NCBI GenBank assembly: GCA_016785225.1
Contig: JAFBJZ010000847.1
Coordinates: 1,843,501-1,907,500 of the forward strand
Source: Psettodes erumei
Lineage: Eukaryota > Chordata > Actinopteri > Pleuronectiformes > Psettodidae
Direction of reading: 5' to 3'
Length of the DNA stretch: 64,000 bases
The notes under the pieces are model-generated. The model was not told the origin of the DNA. It ran no database searches and saw only the letters and a program-made list of their open reading frames with translations. This document shows positions 1-13,032 of this stretch, one piece after another. Position 1 is the first letter of the stretch; each line of letters starts with the position of its first letter. Position numbers and translations under genes: made by a program.

Positions 1-1919
1 TGGCGCGGCGGTAATATCCCTTGATGTAGTTTTTGTCAATCTCCAGGGCCTTCGTCGCATCCGCCAGGGCATAGCCATAGCACTCTGTGCGTAGGTATGC
101 CAGGCTTCGGTTGCTGTAGTAGATGGCATTGGATGGATTGAGCTCCAGTGCCTCTGAGTAGTACTTGATGGCATTTTCATAGTCTTTATCTGAAAAAAAA
201 AACAATTGTCACAGGTTCAACAGACAAACACTGAGTTTGTGGATCTGTATAATTCCTGTCAGTTCAGCTTCATTGTGTACTCCCTACCGGGGTGATACTA
301 GGAACTTAATTAGGGTAAAAATATTAGTTGATTGATAAGTTGATCAACAGATAATTAATATAAAAAATGTACAAAACATATCCTAGCAAGAGGTTCTTAA
401 AAAGATCTGATTTCATAACTACAATACATTAGGTTTTTGAGAGTGCGTTGAAATAACCTAATAACATCACTTCAGGTTCTGGTAACGTGCACCTGTATGT
501 ACTTGGTATTTATGATATTACACAGACTTTGCTGTGGGGAAAGGGGAAGTTAGGAGACACAATGAAAATCACCCTTTAATCCCATTAGTGAGCATGCTGT
601 CAGGAAGAAGCACGTGTGCTACACATGTCCTGAGGTCTGTTCTGCACGACCCGCTGTGTTGTAATGGAAAAAACTACAGTTGCTCAGTTGCAAAAAAAAA
701 ATCACTGCACAGGGGACAACTGCATGGGAAACTTAATTGCTAAATATAACATTTGCTGTTATGTGCAAAACATAGACGGCAATTTCAGTCATTTCCTGGA
801 TCAAAAGGCCATGAGAGTTGGTGCACAGTGAATATGATGATGTACTTATCTCAATGAAGTGTTAACATTTGAACTGAATCTACAATTGTACTCGCTGATC
901 CGGTTTTGTTAAGGCAATTTGATCGTATACTTACATGCATGATGTTAAATTCAAGCTGGGACTGCTCAGAGAGTGAGTAAATATCTAAGCTTGTCCTGTT
1001 AATGACGCTATACAGCATATACCTCAAATAGAGGACAGTAATCCCGTCCTACAACACACAGCCTTTTCCAGTACATCTGCTCTGACTCATCACGGTGTGA
1101 GTCCTGGTAATATCAAGGCCTCGAGAAAAGCCCTGAGCTGCAAGCTACAGGAAGCATGTGAAACAGGAACAATCTATAACCACAACACCAGTAACAAGCT
1201 CCAGTTTTCTATGGGAGAGCACGTACTTTAAATAAGTTACGGAACACCAGAGGTAGACAACTTCACTTTCGTCACAGATGCTTTCTCAGTTAAACTAATC
1301 CAAAGGACTATAAGCATCCGATTGCCCTTTTATAACATGAATGGCCGGTTAGTAAGATTGGACACATCTAAATAAAAAAAAAGGTTTAAAAGAAGCAATA
1401 CAGCACTAAACCTTTAGACTCTTGCTGCTGCTGCTCACATGCGCAGCTAGTTGACAGGACATTGTATGTGAACCTCACGTAAAACTGCACGGTAACACGA
1501 CCGGATAATAGACGAAACAAAAAGGGGCTGTTGCTGTGAACACACCCCGTCCGTCCGAGAGCACACGCGCAAGAAACCGGTGTAACGGTATGAGTAAACC
1601 GCTGATTTAGCGTTAGCCGAACAGAGCTAATCCAATGAATGGGGCTTTACGGCTAGCATGCTTTCTGAGCGAGGTTAGCTTTAGCTTGCCGTTAGCCACC
1701 GGCTCCGGTTGGAGCGTGTCGCAGTACGAATTCACGCCCTCACGCCAATTAGTGATCACAGATTTTTATCTGTTACAGAACCGCTGACAAAAAGCACAGA
1801 CCGGACAGGTCTGCCGGGTTACCTTTGAAGTACTTGTTCGCCTTCTCCTTGAGTAGCTCTGCATCGTTACCTCCCTCCGCCATCTTCTCCTCACTGCCGT
1901 TTTCAGATACGTGCGCCAT
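1..1919 (-). CDS. ppp5c: Serine/threonine-protein phosphatase 5, N-terminal TPR part (partial, coding exons 1-2)
   Basis: PPP5 is a PPP-family Ser/Thr phosphatase whose N-terminal TPR repeats bind the HSP90 C-terminus and hold the phosphatase domain inactive. Only the first ~95 residues are in the window. Coding exon 1 is 1823-1919 on the minus strand: it starts MAHVSENGSEEKMAEGG and ends NKYFK, with a GT donor at 1822-1821. Coding exon 2 is 189-1, running off the left edge. The two join in phase 1 to give NKYFKDKDYENAIKYYSEAL, followed by NPSNAIYYSNRSLAYLRTE and IDKNYIKGYYRRA. This is near-identical to the first TPR helices of vertebrate PPP5C as I remember them. The catalytic domain is not present. 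A second in-frame ATG 12 codons downstream (1883) could also be used. The intron at 190-1822 shows no further exon. Identity is very secure; the choice of start is moderate. Confidence 0.93.
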
Positions 1920-2030
1920 TGACCGGACGGTCGCAAAGGTCGCAAAGTCTATTTCAATAAATAAAGCTAAATTAAACGCATAAAATGATGCCACAATAGA
2001 GATGACGTCAGAATACATACTAAACACTCA
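1920..2030 (-). promoter_or_regulatory. ppp5c 5' leader/proximal promoter with a perfect CRE
   Basis: The 110 bases upstream of the ppp5c ATG contain the palindrome TGACGTCA at 2003-2010, the full consensus CRE bound by CREB/ATF proteins. It lies about 85 bases before the start codon. No TATA box is visible and the transcription start is not defined by the sequence, so the site could be in the promoter or in the 5' UTR. Function is inferred from the motif and its position only. Confidence 0.35.
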
Positions 2031-4364
2031 GCATTTTGAGAAAATGTAATCAAATGTGGTTGAAGTTCTTATAAAACAAAATGTTTATGACTTGAAAGAT
2101 AAAATTTATATTTTAATGAAGACACATAACCTCAATTAAAGGCCAGGAAAAATATATTTAAACAAAATGTTCAATCTTTAATTAAAAACTACAATAATAA
2201 TACAGCAGGTTAAACTACAGCCTTGTATGCATTAAAAAATCATTTACAGGAGGTATATTGGCTGTTAATTTCCAATAATAATTTTCCTTTTGTATATGGT
2301 TGAAACAAAAGTGTGTATGCAAGACACCGACAATGCCATTTCAAAATTAAAAGTAGAAAATATCAAGTAGAAATATTTCCATTGTAGTTCTTTAAGTTTA
2401 TTAACCAGCAGGGGTCAATATAGTCCTTCACTCAAATACCCATGAAATACTCCTAATGTTGAGCAGACTAAGCAGTTGGGTTTGTTGGCAGTGCACTTTA
2501 AAGCTGCTGATAGTGAGGTTAACCAGAAAAAAATGTGCTTATCATGAGTAATGAGTGACACCTGACTCATTAGTTAGAGATTATGTTAATTATCCACGTC
2601 AAAGCCAAAGTTCCCTTTTTTCTTTTTCTTTTTTTTTAACAGTCTGTTCTTGAGTCTCTCTGACTAAACAGGGATGAATTTCCACTTAATTAAAATGCAG
2701 GCTCATGTAGCAGAAAAGTACAATTCCAGTCACGGGTCCTTTTGGTTTTCTTCTCCCAGGCTTCCTGCAGTGTCAGCCTCTCATTCTTTCTACACTAGTG
2801 AGGGGACAAACATGGCACAGGTGCACATCTCCACAACTTCAGTCACTTGCACATGGCATCTGATGCACCACAGCCTCTCAAAACGTATCGGGCGACCACA
2901 CAGCCACCTTTCCAGTTCCCAGAGACTCCACGCTGTCTTTCTGTGGGGCAGTGGAGTCAGGAGAGGGACATGTGTGTGTCTGTGTGTGTGTGCCCAGAAA
3001 GGAAAAGTCAACCCTTTGAGGAATCGGGTTTGTGGTTTTGTGTGTTTGGGTTTCAACTGGTCAGGGTTAGAAGAAGTTCAACAGAAAAGGAGACGTTGTA
3101 GAAAGGATGCGGCCCAGTCCAGTCTGCTGCCCTGACTCACGAGCGATGTCCCGCAGAGAAGACTAAGAGGCCAAACACTCAAGTGACTCACTGTGACCCC
3201 CCCCCATAATTCTTACTAACCCTTGTGAGTTCACTTTCTCTTTATCTATGACTCGTCTCTGTGTCTGAGCCATAACGGATCCAGTTGTGTGATGGTTTTA
3301 CTAGTAGCATTTGAGGGAGGGGAAGAAAAATAAAGTACCACGAGCTGACGTTACAGCCTCGGCCCCACATGAGAGTAAACGCAGACAGTGAGTGGGAGAG
3401 ACAGTGTGGGAGGGAGGGAGGTAGAGGGAGAGGTTTAGCCTGCCAGGAGGAGGACGTGGGGGGGGTGCTGTCCTCTTGGGTGTACGATGCATTGAGCGTG
3501 GGCTTCAGAGGGGTCCTGAGAAAGTTAAAACAAACACGAGCAGAGGAGCTCAGAGATAAACGAGCAAACCGGAGAAAGGTCAGGGGAGAACGTGAGTGAC
3601 ATTCCAGGGCCGCAAGCCAGTGAGTGATGAGGAGTATATGTTACAGGCCTCCTTGCTATTTATTATCCTGCAGCATGTTAAAACCACTGCAGCCCCCCCC
3701 CCCTCCTTTTTTTGTGCCTTGCTCCCTTTAACCGTCATACCAGTGTTTTTTAGAAGCTGAAATTGCAACAGAGTCTCATTTCCCCTCTTCTGCTCCACTC
3801 TGTCCAAATAATTCACTAATGAGAGCTTGACTTTAGGGAGGGTGTGTGGGGGGGGTCTGTGGGTCTGTGGGGGGTCACCCTTATTTAAACCATATGTTTT
3901 TCTAGCAGGCAGGGGCAAATGACTTCAATTGAAATTGAAAAAAATCTCATCCTCTTCAGCTCCACCCTTCCTTCTTTTTCTTATTTCCCCTTTATCTTGC
4001 TCCTGCAGTGTAATCTATCTGTTTTTTTTGTTGTTTTTGCTGATAGTCTCTGAGTCACCTTTGAATTGCAGGGATTGCTCACATTATACGGCAGCACTAC
4101 AAAGTCTCTCCTCCATGACCTGGCAGAACCCCCTGTTGATCAGACATGTGTAAATCAGCATCCAGTGAAAATGACACATCGAATATTCCACTCAAGTTAT
4201 TTGTGCTGCAGTGGAGTCAGGAGTTGGAAATTTTATGTCAGTGGAAAAAAGAAACATGATGCATACCTGTCTAAAAAAATGTCCACTGCCCTTTTACCTT
4301 TCCACATTAAAACCTCCCATGTTTTCCTCCGGGGTTTCTTGGACTTGTAACCAGGGCAGTTAGA

Positions 4365-4368
<4 letters not shown>

Positions 4369-4395
<27 letters not shown>
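4369..4395. repeat. (TG)n microsatellite
   Basis: About 13 uninterrupted TG units in the ppp5c-tgfb1 intergenic region. Confidence 0.9.
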
Positions 4396-4537
4396 TCATA
4401 TTTTGTTGAGTGTCTGTATACATTTCTTGTAGGGCTGTTTTAAGTTTAAAGTAAGCTTGTTAACCTTAAGAGAAAATGGCTGCAGTGAAGATGTGAGCAG
4501 ATGTGATTAATATTCATATTTATTTATATTTAAGGAT

Positions 4538-4598
4538 GTGAATCCAGATATTATATATGTGTATATATAGTATAAACACATATAATATCTGGATTCAC
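4538..4598. repeat. Inverted repeat, ~22-24 bp arms
   Basis: The left arm (4538-4561, beginning GTGAATCCAGATATTATA) is matched by its reverse complement at 4577-4598 (ending TATCTGGATTCAC), differing by one AT unit. The spacer is about 15 bases of AT-rich sequence. A transcript would fold into a stable hairpin. It may be a relic of a palindromic transposable-element end or a chance AT palindrome. Confidence 0.75.
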
Positions 4599-5543
4599 CT
4601 ATTTTAGGTAACTGAAGTTATTCAGTGCAGTTTCAGTGTAGCTGCTGCTGTTGGCAGTGATGACAGTGCTGAATTTAAACTTGTCCAAATAGGCTATGCT
4701 AAATAACAATTCAGCTCTTTTTTAAGCTTTATCACAAGGACAATGTATAGGTTTTGTTGTGATTTATCAATAGTGCAATAAAACAATGACTGTCACAGGT
4801 ATGCTGTCTCTGTTGATATTTTGTCTCTGCTGTAAAAAAAAAGAGGAAAAATAAAGAAGTGGTTGTTTGTTCCATTCATGCAAAAATAACTTTTTGACAT
4901 TTAAAAATATAGAACAAAAACAAACCCATTCACTGACTGTCTCAAAACTTACTTTTAATTTCAGCACTGTAACCTCCATAGCAAAAAGCAGTGTTTGCTG
5001 TTATATCATATTTGCTGGTGAAGCGTAATGTGAGTATGCAGACATGCGGCATTACTATTAGAAAATGTTCCGATCAAACAGGCGGCTTTGACTCATGGAC
5101 TAATAGAGTAAGAATAGCCACTGAAACCACGACTTCATACCTGAGTGTGAGCCCACACACAGCCTGAATGGAGAAAATGTGAGGCAGACAACAGGAGGCT
5201 GTTTCTTTTAATGGCAGCCCCCCCCCCAGCCCCCTCCTGCTCGACTGGCACCAAAGCCTTGTTAAAGGAAATTTAGAAAATGACCGGCTAAACAGATGAT
5301 TGGGAGAAATAAAAACTAATCACTACGGGAAGTGAAAGCAGCCCAGATTCCTCAAAAAATTAGATTAGGATGAAAAGTGATGGTGCAGTGCGGACTCAGC
5401 GTTTGGCACGAGCCTGGCCTTATTTGGCCATATCTGTGGATAGTATTATAATCAAGCACTTTGTGTTTCCTCCTCCTTTTCCCCTTTGGTTTTCACTGTC
5501 ATCAGTCAGGATTTTCCCCTCCACTGTCCTCACATGTTCAGCC

Positions 5544-5584
5544 TCACACACACACACACACAGACATACATGCACACACACACA
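5544..5584. repeat. Imperfect (CA)n repeat
   Basis: CA-rich tract broken by GACATACATG, intergenic. Confidence 0.8.
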
Positions 5585-8500
5585 ACCTCTCCCATTCACA
5601 TCTACTTTTGAGATGACTTTCATGAGAACAAGGGATCGGATACACACCCCAAACAGGAAATGAGAAATTCAAGCAAATAGACCCATGTCTGTGTGCCTCA
5701 GAGAGAGAGAAAGACCAAAAACATGCAGAGAGGAATGCAGATAGATAGATGAGAGCGGAGCAGACAGCGGAGGATGTAAAACAGACAGAGCGAATCAAGT
5801 GGCCGTAAGAGTTGGAGGTGAAAAGGTTGTAACATGCTGTTTGCGAGCATGAGGAAAGAGAGTGGGGGAAACACCCCGGGTAGGATATTTATAGACAGTG
5901 ACCACCCCACACGCTGCTCTACATTGCCCCATGACATCAGCCTTCCTACTGAACCACCAACAGCGTCAAAGTCTTCTACTTAATTGCACATGTGTAGTCA
6001 CAGATTTTCACCTATTTAGTGCTCATTTCAGACAGTGCAGGTTTGTGACAGGCTCTGCATCACACCCACATTGCACAGTTGTACTAACATGCAAGACAGC
6101 CACCCTCTACCCTCATAAAGGGAGAGAGAGCCCTGCCCCGGGATTATGCATCAAAGCGACAGTTGCACAGAGGCACAGCAGTTGTGTGACAGAGCTGCGG
6201 CCCTCTCATCTGGCAGTGCGGTTGTTGTTTTCACGCCAGTTAACGGCGGCGGAGACATGTTGTGGCAGTTAGTTTATTTTACATCACAGGCTACACTCCT
6301 ACTGTTTATGAGCAACGAACGATGGGGCGACAGCACACGTGGTCGAGCTTTCCCACAGAAAGGAGCCCGCATCATAAGTGACTCAGGATGTCTGGGTGCA
6401 CACACTCTGACCATTAGATGACTACGGGACTTAAAAGAGAAGGCAGGCTCAAATGGGCCGCTGCAGACAAGGTGGAAAGAGAGAGGGGCCTGGCCTCTCC
6501 TAACAGGAACTGAACTTTCCCAAGTGGCTCCAATAGTTGAGATCTGATGTGGTGAGACGACAATAACAAACAAGCAAAGCAGCAGACAGACAGAAAACCG
6601 TGTCACATGTGTTTGAGGCAAACTGTAAATACCTTTCAGTGTAACAACATTACTTTCCCAACCACCACATAACAGTGGATACACACAAGCTGGAACACAG
6701 ATGCTTTTTGAGTTACTAAAGCGACAGCAAATCTTTGCCATGTCAATACCAGCTGTGGAGGACAAATAGAGTCTCAGAAACCCTGCGCAGTGTCTGAAAA
6801 TATCTAGTCACACATAGGCAGGCCATCCAGGATGTTGTGGGGGAGAGTTTCCTCTTCCTGTTGCTCTTACTGTTGGACTTTCCTGTCAGTTAGCATTAAC
6901 TACTGACAGACCTTTTGGTGCCTTCCAGACTCATCCCTGACACTTTTTTTGGTTTTTAAATCACACGGGAGTTCCAGTCCTTACTGTAAAGTATTAGTTC
7001 ACATCCTGAACACTTGGGTGGTCAGGCCGGTGAAGCAGCCTCAGATCTAGGTGGAGCCAACGTATGACCACACTGCAGGGCAGTCGCATGTGTTCATAAG
7101 GTGGTGTGAACCAAAAATCAACCACAGATACCATCTTCCAAGACTTTCACTGGAACTCAGTGGACTGAACCCCAGCCTTTGTGATTCAACAGCACCGGCA
7201 CTAAGATAGACTGGCTTGAATCACTTCCAAGTTTTTAAGTCTGGAGTTCTGCTACACCTCCCCGCCACTGTTTCTGTTTTTTAGTTTGTTGAGCACATGT
7301 GTTGTTTATTTTCTAAGTGTGTATATGAGTTGTTAAGTCTAATTCATTTGCTTGGTGCCTTTAAATGATGGTGGGCAGGGGTGTAGGAAGAGAAGAAAAG
7401 ACACATGGAAAATAAGCAGAAGCTGGTCAAACTGGCGATCATTCTAAGTAATTTACTGTTCTGCAATTTAATGTATAGTGTAATACAACTGAGGTAAAAA
7501 AAAAAGATCTATTGTGTATGCGACAGACCACATATTGTAGCTATGAGTTCATGTATATATGTGTGAGCATGTGTGTGCATTTATAAACTGGACATCTATG
7601 CATGCGTTTGAATACGCCTTGTGGGTGCACATGTACAGTATAATAATGATTGCGTGTGAGAGTGCACCGAATGGGAGGAGAAACGAGGCGGCATTGCATA
7701 AACCAAACACATAATTCCGCCCTGCTGCCCGCTCCCAAAGTGGCCCGATCACAGGAAATGGGTGTAAAGGAATGACTCAGCTGGCCGTGCCCCCCCTCAA
7801 CCCCACCGCCTCCTCCTGACTCCCTAACACCCCACACCCTCTCCTTCAGGGCCGCTTCAATTAGGAAAAGCAACTCTTTATGTTTTTCTTCTTCTCAACA
7901 CCCAGTCTAGCCCCTCTCAATCTCAATCTTTTAAAACCAGCGCATCCCAACTTTGGCGATGAGTCATAGCTTTCTCCTCCACCCATTGCTCTCATGCTCT
8001 CTCCCTGTCTCCCTGTTTAATTCGATTGGCCTAGATTCCGCCTTCGGAGCAGGGATGTAAAAAACAGCTGTCACGCAGATGCATGCCCTTTATCATACCT
8101 GCTCAGGTGTGTTCGATCTGCAGAATACTTGCAAGAAACGCTCCAACTTTGATAATGTCATGCTGAAACGTTTATGTATTTACCAAGGCTCAGTTGCTTA
8201 AGGCTAACAAGCACACACACATTCGTGCACCCATGCTCATTCACGTACACAAACACTCACCATGCTGCTTCAAAGGATAGCGTGTCATAAACAGAGGGAC
8301 TGGGAAGGAGGAATGTGTTGTTCATTGGGGAATTCAGACCCGGTGGGGAGAGGAAGGAGGGGTGGGGGCACGCTGACCTAATGTCCCTCCGAGTGGAGGC
8401 GATGTAGGAGCGGGCTGCCGAGCTTCTCTCTCTCTCTGCTGTCATAACCTTCATACGGCCATCAATACAGCCGAAGGCCCCGCTGACACAGGAGGCCGCA

Positions 8501-9536
8501 GATCATGGCTGACTAATCTAAACCAGACCCCATACCAAGCTATCCTTGAAAACCTAACACCTCCCTAACCTCCCATTTATCCAATCAGAAGAGTCAGGTT
8601 ACCATGCGATGCAGACAGTGTGTGTGTGCACATTCACAGAACAGGAAGATGATATTTCTTCTTGTCCACCCTGTCAGTTTAACGCCAGTGCATGTGATTT
8701 GTAATTTTAAGCACACCTCTCTTAAATTGGAGGCAGCAGCCTTGCCCCTGTTTTACTGCGTGTGTGTGTGTGTGCGAATGATGAGTAAAGTAGTGTGACG
8801 GAATTTAAGTTTAAGCTGAGCTCACTAACAGGGGTTCATGGAGTGCTGGAGCCCCGTCCCCTCTCCCAGCATGCCTCACGCTGCTTCTTTTCAAAACTCT
8901 TCAATACTTATATTATTGTATCCTTTGTAGATGACACAAGTTCAACACTTGAAGCGATCAATAAATTCAATTTTTGAAATTCACAACAAATCAATGTCAT
9001 GTGGAGCTGCAGTGAATACAAGACTTACCTGTGGTTTGGTGCAACAAAACGATTCTGTCCCTGACGTGGGCGAAAACAAAGGATGCAAATTAAAAAATGT
9101 TAAGATTTCACAAGCCAGTACAACAGTAGAAGGAGAATTTAGTTTTTATTATGGACGGAAAACCCCAGAGTCTTCACAAAAAAGACTCTTGAACGAAACC
9201 CTCTATTAAAAACTCATTGGATTACAGATGCTAAAGTAATAGAGACTAGCTAGGGGCTGCTTAGGGCAATTATTGGACCTTCAAACCTCAGCCCCTACGA
9301 GTTCTCCCCCCTACACCCCTCCCAACATCACCATCACCCACTGGGTTACGTTCCTGTGAGATTAAACTGCTATTTAGGGGCTGCCTGTCCTCTGGGTGTG
9401 TAGATCCTATGGACGTTGTTGTCTTTTCAGACCCCAGAGTGAGATCTTTTCCTCTGTTTATTACCCAGGGAGATAGTCACTGTTTATAGGGGCAGATTTG
9501 TCCCTCTGCATCCAGAGACAGAGAGACAAAGGCAGA

Positions 9537-9559
9537 AGAGAGAGAGAGAGAGAGAGAGA
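9537..9559. repeat. (GA)n microsatellite
   Basis: About 11 GA units inside a longer purine-rich stretch, intergenic. Confidence 0.85.
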
Positions 9560-10734
9560 CTCTGAGAAGGAAGGAAACGGAGGGGCGGTACCGTGAGAAG
9601 GAGCCAGTCCAGAGATGTAATTGGTACCTTTCCTTTTTTAGAAAACATTTCTTACTTACCGAGGTCCAGCAAATGAGTCAGGGCGCAGCATGCTTTATAA
9701 CTGCACTCAGACACTCGCGGGGTTTATCATACTTTCCCTTTGTACTTTTCACTTTGAAAAGGGTTTGAGTTTCTCCCCTGTCTTTGATCCTCCAATATAT
9801 TAAGCAATGATGTTAGCTACTGGTCATGTGCACGACAAAAGAGCACATCTGGTGAAAAGGAAATGAAAGCTTCTCATTTGTAAGTATGTTTTTTTTTCCC
9901 AGTGTAAAGCACTTCAGCTGAAAGCTGAGAGGTGAGCAGAGGTGTGTGGTCTTTTGTCCCTCATCCATTCACTCATCTGTTGTAGCCCCCTATCGCAGGC
10001 CTCGTTGTTTAGTTCAAATGATAAAGCAGGAAGGGGGGGTGTCTTCAAAGAGCTGGCAGGGGTTAACAAAAAGAAGACAGAGAGAGGAAGAGAGAGAAAA
10101 GAGGCTGACTCAGACCATGATAACCATCTTGGTTTAAACTGCAGGTGTGAAGTGAGAGGGGTGCCAGTAAAGAAGGGACAGGTGGAGAAGGAAAACCTGT
10201 CAACTCACTGCTAACCTTTCAGCAAGGGCAGCACTCATATCCCAAAACCATCCCAGGACTCGGTTAAACGCCGTGGCCACAGAGACATTTTTACTGGTCC
10301 TCACATCCTCAAAAGGTCTGTTGGACTTTGAAGCGCTCTTTATGAACATGTCAAACCAAAACACACACACAAAATGTCACAATTTATTTAAATCTTCTAG
10401 ACTAACTAAAACTAATTGAAATGTAATTTAATAAAATAAGGTAAACCTAAACAAATTCACACATTTTAAAATTTTAAAAATCAAGGATAGCGAGTTAGAG
10501 TATTTTCTTAAATTTATGCAGCCAGATCTCTTATGTCAGAAGGAGTACTCCCCAACAATAAAGTTTACAATAAACACATAATTATAGCAATGTAGAACAT
10601 TTAAGATACATATAATTCACTAATTAAAATAACAACATAATAAAGTGAAATGACAGTCTTCGATCAAAACTGAAATTAAAATTTAAAAAATTATATCACA
10701 GGCAGTTATAACTGGTAGGAAGGCGTGTTTGTTG

Positions 10735-10735
10735 A

Positions 10736-10762
<27 letters not shown>
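10735..10762. repeat. (TG)n microsatellite followed by GCGCGC
   Basis: About 13 TG units passing directly into GCGCGC, an alternating purine-pyrimidine run of the type that can adopt Z-DNA. Confidence 0.85.
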
Positions 10763-10767
<5 letters not shown>

Positions 10768-13026
10768 CCTGGAGCAACAATGGCCACGAGCAGCTGTGTG
10801 TTTGTCAGGCAGAGCTGAGCAGCAGCAGGACACCGGGGTGTGTTATTAAGGTCACAGTCAGCTCTGTCTGAGTCCACAGGAATTACACCAGGCCCGCTCG
10901 GCTGCTCCACTTTTAACAACCAGTTGTGGCAAAAGATCAGTGGACGTATAATTGCAAATGTCATAGATGTTGTAATAAGACAAAACCCAAAATAGCATTT
11001 CAAGCCCGGCGTCGTGGCGAATCAGCTTCCATTCAGCGTGATTGGTTTTCATTGTGAACTTGTAAAAAGCGCAGCAGGGAGAAAATGTTGCGGCCAGCTG
11101 CATAACACGAAAATGCGGCCTTTCATTTTTGCAGATAAAAGAGGATGAAACACAGCACATGGAGGCAATTAAAGGGCCAATTATGTCAAAAGTGAATGAC
11201 TTACTTGCTCTGATAAAAGTGCAACAACAGAACAATTTTCTGGTTACTCATGCAGTCGTATAAACTCGGCACGTGGATTGCGTTAGTGGTAAAAGAACAC
11301 CTGCCTGACCTTGAAATGCTGCAGGCATCCATCTTCACCCTGTTCCTCTTGTGTAACACTCATGCACAATATATGGCAAATTCAAGCAACCCCCCCTTTT
11401 TTCCTGTCTTTGGATCGAGTGTTTTTGGGATGTGCTTCAGTCTGTGACAGGAGGTGTCAGCAGTTTGCTTCAGTCCCATAAAAAGCCCGAGGGCTCGAGA
11501 GGAAGCAGCTGCTGAGAAATGAACATTGGTTTGGAGGGACAAGCCTACTTGAGTTCGACTTCCCTCTGGGACTGTTCCATTAACGCCATGATAGATTTAT
11601 TAGCCTCTTGACATTCATACCCCTTTCTTCGGTTGTTGCAGGGGAAAGTAAAACAGGTGGAAGTGCATTTTTAGAAACTAATTTTAATGATCTTGTCTCC
11701 TCCAAGAAAAACTCATGTTTTGCTTGTTTAGGTTCAGTAATGATCCTGTTTTCTGGGGGAGATAAAAACCTTTTAGCATTCCAATTACATTTTCCCCTGC
11801 CAAGTTAACACAGTACACATTGTGCCTCAGCTCCATTAAAAATCAAGAGCTGGCAACGGATCTGTCCAAATCATTTTGAGAGGTGAGACAAAAGTGGATT
11901 TAATTATGCGGATCACGTTTCAATTTTACTTTGTTTATCTGCCTTTGAAAAGCACTTTCCAAACAAGCAGTCTCTGCGTTGGCTCGCAGGGGCAAAAATT
12001 CCTGTGCTTTCCCGAGGAACCCTGGGTAACACGAGCAGCATTAGAACAAAGAAGATAGCACACATCACTGTCACCTTCTTAGCATCACAAGCATCCCCCT
12101 CCTACACCTCTCACCAGCACAAAGCTTATGTAAGGCACTTGCCGCTGATGTGCGAGCCGTGGCTGTGTGTCAGCGGGTTCAATGTTTTCATGTGCATGTC
12201 TACAGTATGTGTGTTTAATTTTCCATGTAGTCACTGCCCCCAAGTCTGGGACTTACCAACGGGTCCGGACCTGCTCTCCTCATTCCCAATCCAGCCTCGT
12301 GGGCTGCCAGTAATCCCTTGAGTGCTGAGAAAGAGGGGTGGGGCAGGCAGGGTGGGGGTGGACGAGGTGCACGGAGATAAAAAAAAATGGTGTGCATCCC
12401 TTCAGGTGAAGGCAGTGCCAAGAACAGGCCTGCGCGGCCGGGAATCCTGCAGTTGGCCGAGCCGTCGGTGGAGCCCAGGAGGGCTCGCTGCTCTTCTTCA
12501 GTCAGTCCAGAGTAAACAGACATCCGGTGGTTGGCCAGAAATAGACCACACGCACCTGGCGAACGCCACACTTTTCCACTGGTACATCTCTCGTCTCACA
12601 CTGTACTGTCACCACTAAACGCACAACCTGGCCTTATAAAACTTTGCCAAAAGAATCGTCATATGAGAGAGGTAACGAGGGACGTAGAAGTAGAAGAGGA
12701 GCCTTGTACTGAAAAGGTGTGGGAGGAAAAGGAGGTGTGTGCAGGTGGGGGCCTTGTACATCTGCCTTGTTCTACATCCGCCCAACCCGATTTTCCAATA
12801 AAGTTAACCATACGCTAAAAGAGCAACATCATTCACATTTTTGTGTGGATCAGGTTGTGCTGTCAGAAAATGCTCTCTAGCCTTACACACATGCACATGC
12901 GTGCACTGACAAGTGCAATACACATTAAATTGCACAACACGGCCCTCTGACAAGTGGAGACATTGCATGTGGTTTTAGATATGCTCACAGAATCTTCCAC
13001 TCCTACGTGATAATTTAACATCAATG

Positions 13027-13032
13027 TTTATT
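13027..13032 (-). terminator. Candidate tgfb1 polyadenylation signal
   Basis: TTTATT on the plus strand reads AATAAA on the minus strand. It is the only canonical hexamer I found in the ~1.2 kb downstream of the tgfb1 stop at 14192. If used, it gives a 3' UTR of about 1.15 kb across 13027-14191, which contains no other gene. Confidence 0.4.

Larger units (their letters stand above)
2031..13026. other. Intergenic region between ppp5c and tgfb1
   Basis: About 11 kb lies between the ppp5c start and the tgfb1 polyadenylation signal. Reading frames here are short, lack recognisable protein motifs, and show no series of phased exons. Visible content is simple repeats (near 4369, 5544, 9537 and 10735), one strong inverted repeat (4538-4598), and an AT-rich stretch with several TAATT/AATTA cores around 11000-11240 that could be a conserved non-coding element. 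An unrecognised non-coding RNA cannot be excluded. Confidence 0.6.

Noticed and set aside
6274..6765. 163-codon minus-strand open frame in the ppp5c-tgfb1 intergenic region
   Set aside because: No recognisable motif, no splice partners and no support beyond length.
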